This document shows positions 14,186 through 24,270 of a DNA stretch of 34,951 nucleotides, in pieces. How positions within the stretch are numbered: position 1 is the stretch's first letter; every line of letters begins with the position of its first letter. The stretch is from the NCBI GenBank assembly GCA_016938015.1, contig JAFGVL010000089.1, positions 1 through 34,951 on the forward strand, given 5' to 3'. A program made the position numbers and the translations under genes. The DNA is from Paludibacteraceae bacterium (GTDB taxonomy: Bacteria > Bacteroidota > Bacteroidia > Bacteroidales > Paludibacteraceae). Under the pieces are notes generated by a model. It was not told the DNA's origin, ran no database searches, and saw nothing but the letters and a program-made list of their open reading frames with translations.

Positions 14186-16345
14186 TTATTCCTTTGTTTC
14201 TTTTTTTTCGGCAGCTTTTTTCGAAGTTTTTGCAGGTTTTTCTGTTTTTTCTTCAGTGTCAGCTTCTTTTTCTACTGCTTTTTTCGAAGTTTTTTCCTTT
14301 TTAGGTTTAGCTTCTTCAGTTACAGCTTCAGCTTCTTTTTTGCTTGCTTTTTTTGCTTTTTCAGCAGCATTATTCATTTGGTCTTTTAAATCAACAAGCG
14401 ATTGTAAGTCTCCTAATGTTGTTTTTTCCATTGTTGACGTACTTTCTTCTTTTTTTGCTTTTTTAGCAGTCGATTTTTTTACCGGTTCATCCGTGTTTTC
14501 ACCTTTTTCTGCTTTTTGAGCATCTTCATGAATGCGGCTGTGAGATAAGATAATGCGTTTTGCATCTTTATTAAACTCTATTACTTTAAATTGTAATTTT
14601 TCGTCTAATTTAGCTTGCGAACCGTCTTCTTTTACCAAATGTTTAGGGGTAGCAAAACCATCTACACCGTAAGGTAAAGAAATAACGGCTCCTCTGTCTT
14701 GCATTTCTACAATGGTGCCGTCATGAATAGAATTAACTGTGAATAGGGTTTCAAAAACATCCCAAGGGTTTTCTTCCAATTGTTTGTGACCAAGGCTTAA
14801 ACGACGGTTGTCTTTATCAATTTCCAATACAGTTACATCGATATCGGCACCAATTTGAGTAAATTCAGAAGGGTGTTTTACTTTTTTAGTCCATGATAAA
14901 TCGCTGATATGGATTAACCCGTCTACACCTTCTTCTATTTCAACAAAAACACCAAAGTTGGTAAAGTTACGTACTTTAGCGCTGTGTTTAGAACCGATAG
15001 CATATTTTGCTTCAATTCCTTCCCAAGGATCAGATTTTAATTGTTTGATACCAAGAGACATTTTGCGTTCGTTACGGTCGAGTGTTAGAATTACAGCTTC
15101 CACTTCGTCGCCTACTTTCATAAAGTCTTGAGCTGAACGTAAGTGTTGCGACCACGACATTTCAGATACGTGTATAAGTCCTTCAACGGCAGGAGCAATT
15201 TCAACAAATGCACCATAGTCCGCCATAACAACCACTTTACCTTTTACTTTGTCGCCTACGTTAAGGTTTGCATCCAATGCATCCCAAGGGTGAGCTGAAA
15301 GTTGTTTTAAACCTAATGCAATACGTTTTTTCTCGTCGTCAAAATCAAGAATAACTACATTTAATTTTTGGTCTAAAGTTACAATTTCTTCCGGGTGAGT
15401 TACTCGTCCCCATGAAAGGTCGGTAATGTGGATAAGTCCATCAACACCACCAAGGTCGATAAATACTCCGTAAGAGGTAATATTTTTAACAGTACCTTCA
15501 AGTACTTGTCCTTTTTCTAATTTAGAAATGATGTCTTTCTTTTGAGCTTCCAATTCTGCTTCGATAAGTGCTTTGTGAGAAACTACTACGTTTTTGAATT
15601 CGTGGTTAATTTTTACCACTTTAAATTCCATTGTTTTGTTTACAAAAATGTCGTAGTCACGAATTGGTTTAACATCAATTTGAGAGCCCGGAAGGAATGC
15701 TTCAATACCAAATACATCTACAATCATACCACCTTTAGTGCGGCATTTAATAAATCCTTTGATAATTTCGTCGTTTTCAAGTGCAGCATTTACACGGTCC
15801 CATGAACGGGTTGCGCGAGCTTGTTTGTGTGAAAGGATAAGTTGCCCCTTTTTATCTTCTTGGCTTTCAATAAATACTTCTACTTTATCGCCAACTTTAA
15901 TGTCGGGGTTGTAGCGAAATTCGCTCATTGGTATTACACCGTCAGATTTGAAGCCGATATTTACAACTACTTCTCTTTTGTTCATTGTAATAACTGTACC
16001 TTCAACTACCTCACGGTCTTTTACGAAGTTGAGCGTTTCGTCGTACGTTTGAATTAATTTTTCTCTGTCAATGCCTTTGTTAAGTCCTTTTTCATAGGCA
16101 TCCCAGTCAAATTCTTCTTGAACAGCAGGAGCTGCCGGTTCTTTTTTCTCAGATTTCTTTTTTGTTTCTTTTTCGGCAGAAGGAGCTTCTTCAATAACCT
16201 CCATTGTTTCTTCTGCTACAGGTGCGTCTGAAGTTTCGTTGTTTTCTTCGACTGTTTTTTTTGCCGGAGCTTTTTTTGCAGCCGCTTTTTCAGCTGTTTC
16301 CTCCATGGTTACATCTTGGTTGATGTCTTCGTTTTTGTTTGTCAT
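14186..16345 (-). CDS. rpsA: 30S ribosomal protein S1 with long charged N- and C-terminal extensions
   Basis: S1 binds mRNA on the small ribosomal subunit and helps start translation, especially where Shine-Dalgarno sequences are weak, as in Bacteroidota. The 719 residues contain about six S1 OB-fold repeats between roughly 110 and 615, seen as recurring G.V.....G.FV......GLIH.S...W units (for example VKNITSYGVFIDLGGVDGLI). Residues 1-75 and about 620-719 are low-complexity Lys/Glu/Ala-rich extensions (AEKAAAKKAPAKK, TSKKAVEKEADTEEKTEK). E. coli S1 is 557 residues, so the tails add more than 150. The start at 16345 has a promoter element 62 bp upstream. The gene is divergent from the B12 operon. 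Confidence 0.96.
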   Translation of the reverse strand: MTNKNEDINQDVTMEETAEKAAAKKAPAKKTVEENNETSDAPVAEETMEVIEEAPSAEKETKKKSEKKEPAAPAVQEEFDWDAYEKGLNKGIDREKLIQTYDETLNFVKDREVVEGTVITMNKREVVVNIGFKSDGVIPMSEFRYNPDIKVGDKVEVFIESQEDKKGQLILSHKQARATRSWDRVNAALENDEIIKGFIKCRTKGGMIVDVFGIEAFLPGSQIDVKPIRDYDIFVNKTMEFKVVKINHEFKNVVVSHKALIEAELEAQKKDIISKLEKGQVLEGTVKNITSYGVFIDLGGVDGLIHITDLSWGRVTHPEEIVTLDQKLNVVILDFDDEKKRIALGLKQLSAHPWDALDANLNVGDKVKGKVVVMADYGAFVEIAPAVEGLIHVSEMSWSQHLRSAQDFMKVGDEVEAVILTLDRNERKMSLGIKQLKSDPWEGIEAKYAIGSKHSAKVRNFTNFGVFVEIEEGVDGLIHISDLSWTKKVKHPSEFTQIGADIDVTVLEIDKDNRRLSLGHKQLEENPWDVFETLFTVNSIHDGTIVEMQDRGAVISLPYGVDGFATPKHLVKEDGSQAKLDEKLQFKVIEFNKDAKRIILSHSRIHEDAQKAEKGENTDEPVKKSTAKKAKKEESTSTMEKTTLGDLQSLVDLKDQMNNAAEKAKKASKKEAEAVTEEAKPKKEKTSKKAVEKEADTEEKTEKPAKTSKKAAEKKETKE

Positions 16346-16406
16346 TTTTTAAAATTTCACTAATCACTTAGTAGGTTAGACATTATATTGTTTTTAAATA
16401 GGGGTG

Positions 16407-16414
16407 CAAAGATA
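16407..16414 (-). promoter_or_regulatory. Promoter -7 element of rpsA
   Basis: The minus strand reads TATCTTTG, an exact TAnnTTTG match, giving a leader of about 57 nt. No convincing TTTG lies 19-21 bp upstream. Confidence 0.55.
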
Positions 16415-16497
16415 ATTATTATTTATGATTTTATAGTGCTGAGGGTTAACTTTTTGTGTTAAAATATGCAGAAGTGAAGTTTTAACCAAAAAAACTG

Positions 16498-16505
16498 TAT
16501 ATTTG
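16498..16505 (+). promoter_or_regulatory. Promoter -7 element of the cobalamin operon
   Basis: TATATTTG matches TAnnTTTG and would start transcription near 16510, exactly ahead of the riboswitch aptamer. The -33 region is weak. Confidence 0.6.
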
Positions 16506-16509
16506 TGCT

Positions 16510-16690
16510 GTGTTTTTACGGATAAGGGAACCTCGTTAAAATCGAGGACAGTACCCGCTGCTGTAAATCTTTTCCTTTTTTTAAAAGGTTTTTTGTTATA
16601 AACCACTGTTCCGATAGTATTTGGGATGGGAAGGATGCAAAAGTAAAAGATAAGTCAGAAAACCTGCCGAATCAATACCCTATTTACCTA
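16510..16690 (+). ncRNA. Cobalamin (AdoCbl-type) riboswitch
   Basis: The leader carries the conserved cobalamin aptamer blocks in order: AAGGGAA with CCTCG...CGAGG (near 16524-16547), ACAGTACCCGCTGCTGTAA (16548-16566), CCACTG (16603-16608), GATGGGAAGG (16625-16634) and the B12 box AAGTCAG...ACCTGCC (16652-16668). The aptamer would bind a cobalamin and reduce expression of the receptor operon when B12 is plentiful. An A-rich hairpin at 16691-16712 just before the ATG probably belongs to the expression platform. Confidence 0.95.
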
Positions 16691-16712
16691 AAACTTTCGG
16701 GAGAAAAAGTTT
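16691..16712 (+). promoter_or_regulatory. Expression-platform hairpin next to the btuB start codon
   Basis: AAACTTT (16691-16697) pairs with AAAGTTT (16706-16712), leaving CGGGAGAA in the loop, 1 nt before the ATG at 16714. GGGAG is purine-rich and could be the ribosome site; CCC at 16678-16680 could pair with it. There is no T run, so control at translation is more likely than termination (inference). Confidence 0.5.
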
Positions 16713-16713
16713 A

Positions 16714-18678
16714 ATGGAAAAGTTCCGTTATGTATATTTATTTTTTGAAAAAAAACAGGCTGCTTTTTTTAAGGAGTATGCTTTTTTATTGTGTGCATTT
16801 ATCTTTATAAATCAGGTTTGTTTTTCGCAAACAGATCGTATAAAAAACATCCAACTAAAAGACTTTCAGTTGATTGATAAAAAAGTAGATCAAACTTTTT
16901 CACAATCGCTATTTAGTGTTGGTACAGCTATTCAGATAGCCGATAGTTCTGTTTTATCGCAACTGCAACATAGCAATCTTTCAGACTACTTGCTTCAAAA
17001 CAGCGCAGTTTTTATCAAAGAAAGCGGTAACGGCATGTTATCTACTATCTCAATTAGGGGAACAGCTTCTTCGCACACTACAGTAAGTTGGAATGGGTTG
17101 ACAATTAATCCGCTTACAATGGGGCAGGTTGATTTTTCGCAATTGCCGTTGTTCTTTTTTGATAAAGTTGCCTTGCACCCCGGAGGCGAAAGTTCGTTAT
17201 ATGGCAATGGAGCTATTGGCGGTTCTATAATACTTGGTACCGAACACGATTACAAAAAATCTTTTCATGGCGAGATACAGCAGACTGTAGGTAGTTACGA
17301 CTATACTTTTTCGGGAATAAAATTACACGGAGGAACCGAAAAAATTCAGTCGAAAACGATGCTCATGTATAATCAATGTGCCAATGATTTTACTATTAAA
17401 CAGGCTAGTTTTTCGGGTATCAGTACTCAACAACAACAAAATGCCTCTTTTTATCGTTACGGTTTTTTGCAGGATTTTGCTGTAAAGCTATCGCCAAAAA
17501 ATGAGTTGACCTTTAGTGCTTGGCATACCTATTTTTATAGGGAAATTCAACCCTCTATTCAAAATAATTTGGATACCGCCTTGTATGATAATATAAGTAA
17601 TAGAAATACCCTTCTGTTAGTAAAATTTACCCGAAAATCGAGCTTTAATTGGGAGTCTTCTTTAGCTTATATAAAAGATTATCAGCTTAATATAGAGGAT
17701 GTAATTGCATCGCAACAGCTGTTTGTTTCGGCCGATGGCAGTAAAAATTGGCGCAACTATTCTTTAAAAACAGGGTTTTCAGGTCAATATATTGTGCCTC
17801 AGGTGTATTCGTTCAACAAAGGTATTAAGGAGTTTAGAGGCGATGTGTATGCGCTTTCTCGTTGGCAACCGAACTCGGCATGGAAAATTACCTGTAATTT
17901 GCGTCAGGCTTTGGTTACTGATATTGCGGTGCCATTTACTCCTTCGGCGGGTGTAGAAGCACGTCTTTTACAACTTGAAAATAGCAGGATGCATGTGCGT
18001 TATAATATTTCACGCAGTTATAAAGTGCCTACACTAAACGACCGTTATTGGGGTGGATTAGATAATCGTTATTTGCAGCCGGAAGATGGATTAAATAATG
18101 AACTAGGGCTAAATTATGGTTATACCAATAATGGTTATAATTTTCAAACAAACGTGTCGGTGTATTATAACCGTGTAAAAAATTGGATAATGTGGATGCC
18201 ACGAGGAGATATTTGGAAACCTCAAAATGTAGATGAGGTAGAAGCAAAAGGCTTGGATATCCATTTAAAACAAACTTATTCCTTACAAAGGTTTAAAATT
18301 AGTTTGTTAGTGAATTATGCGTTTACGCAAACATTTGTTTTAGAAGGATTTACTGAAATGACGCCATTTAAAGGAAGGCAGATGCCCCTTTTGCCCGAAC
18401 ATACGGCGATGGGGTTGTTTCAAGTTGATTACAACCGTTTTTTTGCTGCTGTAAACGCTCATTATGTAGGCGAAAGAACTACCTCTAATGTGTTTGAAAG
18501 TATGCATGCATATGTGTTGTTTAATTGTTCGGCGGGGTATAACTTGAAGCTTAAAAAAAATCAGTTATTAGCTTTTTCGGTTAAAGGGAATAACTTATTT
18601 GGAGTTACTTATCAAACTGTGCCTTACAAAGCAATGCCTTTGCAAAATTGGAGTGCCGGTTTACAGTATAAATTTTAA
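16714..18678 (+). CDS. btuB: TonB-dependent outer membrane cobalamin receptor, BtuB-like
   Basis: It takes up cobalamin across the outer membrane using TonB energy. The 654-residue protein has a leader whose hydrophobic core is near residues 22-39 (AFLLCAFIFINQVCFSQ). A plug domain follows (about 60-170: ISIRGTASSHTTVSWNGL, then LPLFFFDKVALHPGGESSLYGNGAIGG), and then a 22-strand-type beta-barrel ending with aromatic YKF. The substrate call rests on the cobalamin riboswitch directly in front; the sequence alone only proves a TonB-dependent receptor. The BtuG-like lipoprotein gene starts 11 bp after the stop, as in Bacteroides btuB-btuG loci. Confidence 0.9.
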   Translation: MEKFRYVYLFFEKKQAAFFKEYAFLLCAFIFINQVCFSQTDRIKNIQLKDFQLIDKKVDQTFSQSLFSVGTAIQIADSSVLSQLQHSNLSDYLLQNSAVFIKESGNGMLSTISIRGTASSHTTVSWNGLTINPLTMGQVDFSQLPLFFFDKVALHPGGESSLYGNGAIGGSIILGTEHDYKKSFHGEIQQTVGSYDYTFSGIKLHGGTEKIQSKTMLMYNQCANDFTIKQASFSGISTQQQQNASFYRYGFLQDFAVKLSPKNELTFSAWHTYFYREIQPSIQNNLDTALYDNISNRNTLLLVKFTRKSSFNWESSLAYIKDYQLNIEDVIASQQLFVSADGSKNWRNYSLKTGFSGQYIVPQVYSFNKGIKEFRGDVYALSRWQPNSAWKITCNLRQALVTDIAVPFTPSAGVEARLLQLENSRMHVRYNISRSYKVPTLNDRYWGGLDNRYLQPEDGLNNELGLNYGYTNNGYNFQTNVSVYYNRVKNWIMWMPRGDIWKPQNVDEVEAKGLDIHLKQTYSLQRFKISLLVNYAFTQTFVLEGFTEMTPFKGRQMPLLPEHTAMGLFQVDYNRFFAAVNAHYVGERTTSNVFESMHAYVLFNCSAGYNLKLKKNQLLAFSVKGNNLFGVTYQTVPYKAMPLQNWSAGLQYKF

Positions 18679-18689
18679 AAAAGAAGATA

Positions 18690-19781
18690 ATGCATCAAAA
18701 TACAATAAAAAAAATTAGTTTACTTGCTTTTTTAGTGTTTGCTTTAATAGCATGCGATACCGACGAACCAACACCTACAGATAAGAACTACGACTATACT
18801 TGTGTACTTGTTAATATGGGTAATTATTCAGAATCGAATGGGAGTATAGCGTTGTATAACGAAAATACAGGTGTTGTAGAACAAGAGGTATATACCAAAG
18901 CTAACGGACGAAAGTTAGGAGCCATTATAGAATCGGCTGTTTTGCACAATGATTTATTATTACTTATGTGTAATAACTCCGATAAGTTGGTTTTTTTACA
19001 TAGTACTACCCTAAAAGAAGTATGTGAGCCGATAAGTACAATTGGAGTTCCGCGTTATGCGGTAGTGAAAGGAAATTGTGCGTATGTTTCTTGTTGGAAT
19101 AAAACCAATAAACAAACAGGCGCAGTTATTTTACCTCAACATATATCTAAAATAGATATACCAACAAAAACGGTAGTGGCAAGTATGCCTACAAACGGGC
19201 AACCCGAAGGAATGCTTTTGTGTGGAGATACTCTTTTTGTAGCCTCGGGCAATGGGATAGATGTGTTTAATACTACAACAGATACTTTGATAAAACATAT
19301 TTCATCTTCGTTTATTGGGGCAGAAGCGCAACAATTGGTGTTGGATAAAAATAAGCAGGTGTGGGTTTCGTTGGGCTCATATACTAATACAGCCGGTTTT
19401 TTGATAGTGAATGCAGCTACGCTCGAAATTACCGCACAATTAACGGAACCTAAGTTGTCGTTTGAAGGAGATTTGGCTCTTTCGGCCGATAGAGGTACTG
19501 TTTATTTTATTCAGGCTGATGGCATAGTGGGCGGACAAACAGCCGAAGTGCCAACCTATATTTATGCTGTTAATGCAACTGATTTTCAAGTATCAACATC
19601 GCCTGTTTGTAGTGGAGTAGGGTTTTATGGTTTGGCGCTTCAACCATCAAGCGACAAGCTGTTTACTGCCAATGTAAATGGTTTTATTACTAATAGCATG
19701 ACGTATATATATACTGCTTCAGGTTCTAAAATAAATGAATTTATGACCGGAGTAGGAACGTGTAGGTTTGTGTTTAAATAA
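18690..19781 (+). CDS. btuG: Surface lipoprotein, YncE/DUF5074-like beta-propeller, probable BtuG
   Basis: The 363-residue protein starts with a lipoprotein signal (LLAFLVFALIAC, lipobox LIAC, lipidated Cys22) followed by an acidic DTDEP stretch, which resembles surface-export signals of Bacteroidota. The rest is a repeat protein of the YncE type: units such as GQPEGMLLCGDTLFVASGNGIDVFNTTTD and VYFIQADG...IYAVNAT suggest a seven-bladed propeller. In Bacteroides, BtuG is a cell-surface propeller lipoprotein that binds B12 with very high affinity and caps BtuB. The position 11 bp after the btuB-like gene under a cobalamin riboswitch supports that role. The symbol is inferred from context and fold. 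Confidence 0.8.
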   Translation: MHQNTIKKISLLAFLVFALIACDTDEPTPTDKNYDYTCVLVNMGNYSESNGSIALYNENTGVVEQEVYTKANGRKLGAIIESAVLHNDLLLLMCNNSDKLVFLHSTTLKEVCEPISTIGVPRYAVVKGNCAYVSCWNKTNKQTGAVILPQHISKIDIPTKTVVASMPTNGQPEGMLLCGDTLFVASGNGIDVFNTTTDTLIKHISSSFIGAEAQQLVLDKNKQVWVSLGSYTNTAGFLIVNAATLEITAQLTEPKLSFEGDLALSADRGTVYFIQADGIVGGQTAEVPTYIYAVNATDFQVSTSPVCSGVGFYGLALQPSSDKLFTANVNGFITNSMTYIYTASGSKINEFMTGVGTCRFVFK

Positions 19782-19827
19782 ATTTTTATTTCTTTGTTCT
19801 ATTATTAACTATAAAAACGTAAGAAAA

Positions 19828-20109
19828 ATGTTTACAACAAACGAATACTTTGACGGAAATGTACTATCTATCGCACTTGAAGCAGCCGAAGGGCGTGCTA
19901 CAGTAGGTGTAATGGCAGCAGGAGAGTATGAATTCGGTACATCAACAATAGAAGTGATGACCGTAATTTCGGGCAAATTAGTTATTCAATTGCCTGGAGA
20001 AACAGAATGGAAAGTGTATAAAAAGTTTGAATCGTTTGTGGTGGAAAAAGGGGTAAAGTTTAAAGTAAAAGCTAACGAAGATACTCCTTACCTTTGTGTG
20101 TATAAATAA
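19828..20109 (+). CDS. ppnP: Pyrimidine/purine nucleoside phosphorylase
   Basis: PpnP (YaiE, DUF1255) splits many nucleosides with phosphate into base and ribose 1-phosphate in the cytosol. The 93-residue cupin matches E. coli YaiE along its whole length: NEYFDGNVLSIA at the start, GRATVGVMAAGEYEFGT, the signature EVMTVISGKLVIQLPG, and the end YLCVYK. The ATG at 19828-19830 gives the family's usual N-terminus; an upstream in-frame start overlapping the btuG end would add an unrelated segment. It lies 46 bp after the btuG-like gene and may be read through from it, though function links them poorly. It converges on tRNA-Gln with 6 bp between. Confidence 0.93.
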   Translation: MFTTNEYFDGNVLSIALEAAEGRATVGVMAAGEYEFGTSTIEVMTVISGKLVIQLPGETEWKVYKKFESFVVEKGVKFKVKANEDTPYLCVYK

Positions 20110-20115
20110 AAAAAG

Positions 20116-20186
20116 TTGTCCCGCTAGGATTCGAACCCAGACGAACAGAACCAGAATCTGTGGTGCTACCATTACACAACGGGACA
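20116..20186 (-). tRNA. tRNA-Gln (anticodon CTG)
   Basis: The minus strand folds into a full cloverleaf: acceptor TGTCCCG/CGGGACA with U1-A72 as usual for tRNA-Gln, D arm GTG...CAC, anticodon arm ACAGA-TTCTGGT-TCTGT with CTG at 34-36, and T arm CTGGG-TTCGAAT-CCTAG. The discriminator is A. CCA is not encoded. Confidence 0.95.
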
Positions 20187-20269
20187 ATAAAATAAGAGTA
20201 ACAAAAATACAAAGATTTTTTTTTGAAAGGAAACAAGAGGCTGTTCAAAAAGTTAATAAGAACGCAAAT

Positions 20270-20371
20270 AACACAAATGACACAAAGAACGCAAATTAAT
20301 TCGGTTAGGAATAAGCACTGTTTTAGTTAAAAGAGTGTTTTTATTTGCGTGTTTTTTGCGTCATTTGTGTT
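20270..20371. repeat. TTTGCG-type intergenic inverted repeat, copy 3
   Basis: The left arm (20270-20296) starts AACACAAATGACACAAAGAA. The right arm (20343-20371) is its reverse complement apart from a few changes and a 2-nt insertion. About 46 nt separate the arms. It lies between yidC and tRNA-Gln and could act as the yidC 3' end, but it has no T run. Confidence 0.7.
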
Positions 20372-20405
20372 CAAATAATTTCTATTTGAATATCTCCTTG
20401 TTTAT

Positions 20406-22352
20406 TTATTTTCTTTTTTTCGCCGCTTGTTTTTGCATTTCGAGTTGTTTTTTTTGTGCTTCTTCCAGGCGAGCTAAAAATCCCGATTTTTTTTGTTTTT
20501 TAGGGTTTTTGGCATTTTCGTGTAGTTTTTGCAATATTTTTTCTTCATCAACAAAACCACGAATAGCATAGGTTTGAATAATGGTAATTAAGGTGGCTAT
20601 AAAGTAATAATAACTTAAGCCCGAAGCATAGTCGTTAAAAATAAATAAGAACATTACCGGCATAATGTACATCATTACTCTCATACCCGGTATTTGAGTA
20701 GAAGTATCCATGGTTGTTTGCATATTAATATGCGTGTATGCCAAGTTGGTAATAGTCATTAGCAAACAAAACAAGCTTAAGTGGTTTCCAAAATACTCCG
20801 ATAATAAAGGTATTTGGGCATTCCATGTAAGTATGGCATCGTATGAGGATAAATCGGCTGCCCACAAGAAACTTTCTTGACGTAACTCGATGGATGCAGG
20901 GAAGAAACTAAACATTGCAAAAAGGATAGGCATTTGCAATAGCATTGGCAAGCATCCGCCAAGTGGATTAACGCCTACTTTTTTATACAAAGCCATAGTT
21001 GCTTGTTGTCTTTCAGTAGCCTTTGCTGCCGGTATTTTTGCATGAATTTCGTCAATTTGAGGTTTGAGTACACGCATTTTAGCTGTAGAAAGATACGATT
21101 TGTAGGTAAGTGGAAATAAAATCATTTTAATAATAATGGTAAGCAGTAAAATGATAATTCCAAAGTTGCCAATATAAGAACTTAAAAAGTTAAATACGGG
21201 AATTACTATAAATTGGTTTATCCATCCAAAAATACCCCAACCCAAAGGAACTAGTTTTTGCAAGTTTAGTTCTTTGTCGTCATCCAGCCCTTTGTCGTAA
21301 TCGTTGAGTGTTTTATATTTGTTGGGACCAAAATAAAAGCGGAAACTTGTGGTATTTTTACCGGTTAAATCAAAAGGCACATGCATATCCGCTTTATAAG
21401 TTTTTAAGTAATTAGAGCTTTTATCTTCGTTGATTTGACTACTAATTTTTCCTGAATTAAATGCTTCATCGGCAATAAGAATGCTGCTGAAAAATTGGTC
21501 TTTAAAGGCTATCCATTTTACTTTGGTGGTTAATTCTTCGCTATCGTCTTTCGATTCGCTTAAATTATCCATGTCTTCGCCAATAAATTTATAATGGACA
21601 GCGGCATAGCGTGATTCGAATTTTTTGCTTCTTTCTTGTTGTTTAATTTTAGAATGCCATTGCATTTGCAAGGTATTTACACTCATAGGTATAACCTTTT
21701 CCATTTGGTTGGCTTTAATGGAGTAACCCACCATATAATCGTCGGCTTTGAGTGTATAAATGTAGTCGATATAAGCCTGCTCATTGGTTTTTAGTCGGAA
21801 GGTAAACGATTTTTCGCCGCTACTTACTTTGTTAACAGCATTTACACCTACTGCTTCAAAATACAAATCGGCAGTATTTACAATGCGGTTGTTATTGGTA
21901 ATAACGGTAAAGCCTAATGAGCTGCTGTCTTTTTTACTGTCGAACAACACTAATGGGTGTTTGTTTCCCTCTTTATCTTCAGAAGTTTTGTAATTCTTTA
22001 ATTCGACAGATATAATTTGTCCTCCTTTAGAACTGATAGTTGCTTTAATTAAATTGTTTTCGAGTACATATAATTTTTCTTGTCCGTTTACTGAAGCTGC
22101 AAAAGCACCAAACTCATTGATTGCTTGTTGTTTAACAGAAAGGGTGTCTGATTGAATAGTGTCAATTGCAGGGGTTCCATTTGTTGTAGTTGTATTAGTA
22201 ACTGAATTTACTGCAACAGGAGCCAGTGCGTTGATAGAATCTTGATAGTGTTTTTGTTGTGCTAATTCTGTTTCAGAAGGTTTATTTAGCCAAGCAAAGC
22301 CAAATAAAATTGCCCCTATGAGAAGAAATCCGGTAATTGTATTTTTATCCAT
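20406..22352 (-). CDS. yidC: Membrane protein insertase YidC
   Basis: YidC inserts and folds inner membrane proteins, alone or with SecYEG. The 648 residues begin with one membrane helix (TITGFLLIGAILFGFAWL), then a large periplasmic beta domain (about 60-350), then the conserved five-helix core: FIVIPVFNFLSSYIGNFGIIILLLT, MRVLKPQIDEIHAKIP in the cytosolic loop, and the LGGCLPMLLQMPILFAMF segment typical of YidC/Oxa1. The C-terminus is strongly basic (KKQKKSGFLARLEEAQKKQ), as in ribosome-binding tails. The start lies 65 bp after pyrG on the same strand; the pyrG-yidC order is common in Bacteroidales. Confidence 0.97.
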   Translation of the reverse strand: MDKNTITGFLLIGAILFGFAWLNKPSETELAQQKHYQDSINALAPVAVNSVTNTTTTNGTPAIDTIQSDTLSVKQQAINEFGAFAASVNGQEKLYVLENNLIKATISSKGGQIISVELKNYKTSEDKEGNKHPLVLFDSKKDSSSLGFTVITNNNRIVNTADLYFEAVGVNAVNKVSSGEKSFTFRLKTNEQAYIDYIYTLKADDYMVGYSIKANQMEKVIPMSVNTLQMQWHSKIKQQERSKKFESRYAAVHYKFIGEDMDNLSESKDDSEELTTKVKWIAFKDQFFSSILIADEAFNSGKISSQINEDKSSNYLKTYKADMHVPFDLTGKNTTSFRFYFGPNKYKTLNDYDKGLDDDKELNLQKLVPLGWGIFGWINQFIVIPVFNFLSSYIGNFGIIILLLTIIIKMILFPLTYKSYLSTAKMRVLKPQIDEIHAKIPAAKATERQQATMALYKKVGVNPLGGCLPMLLQMPILFAMFSFFPASIELRQESFLWAADLSSYDAILTWNAQIPLLSEYFGNHLSLFCLLMTITNLAYTHINMQTTMDTSTQIPGMRVMMYIMPVMFLFIFNDYASGLSYYYFIATLITIIQTYAIRGFVDEEKILQKLHENAKNPKKQKKSGFLARLEEAQKKQLEMQKQAAKKRK

Positions 22353-22417
22353 TAACTTATAGTGTTGAATTAGTTATTTATCAGTTAGTTGTTTTATAAT
22401 TATAGTGTATATTGAGT

Positions 22418-24028
<1,611 letters not shown>

Positions 24029-24091
24029 TTACTACAGTTACGCTGATTTAAGCAAAAATTGCTATTTTATGCTCTGTAGTTGAACAAGCTG

Positions 24092-24099
24092 CAAATGTA
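24092..24099 (-). promoter_or_regulatory. Promoter -7 element of pyrG-yidC
   Basis: The minus strand reads TACATTTG (TAnnTTTG), giving a leader of about 70 nt. A TTTG is present upstream but only 11 bp away, so the -33 is not standard. Confidence 0.5.
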
Positions 24100-24216
24100 A
24101 CTAAAAATTGCAAATTGAATCACTGTTTTTTCTGTAAAAAGAAATTAAAAATCGATGAACAAACTATAAAGATTGATGAATACAAGTTGTTTTAGTAGGT
24201 GAAGTCTGTATAAACT

Positions 24217-24250
24217 AATACGGGGTAACTTTTTTAAGCTACCCCGCATT
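24217..24250 (-). terminator. Hairpin after the YD-repeat T9SS cargo gene
   Basis: GGGGTA and TACCCC form the core of a stem of about 15 bp (with two wobbles) located 20 bp past the stop at 24271. There is only a weak T tract on the minus strand. Confidence 0.6.
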
Positions 24251-24270
24251 AATGAAAAATTATAATCCGA

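Noticed and set aside
14183-14519. Plus-strand Phe/Ser/Cys-rich ORFs opposite rpsA
   Set aside because: They mirror the Lys/Glu-rich rpsA tail on the other strand, and their composition is that of an antisense shadow.
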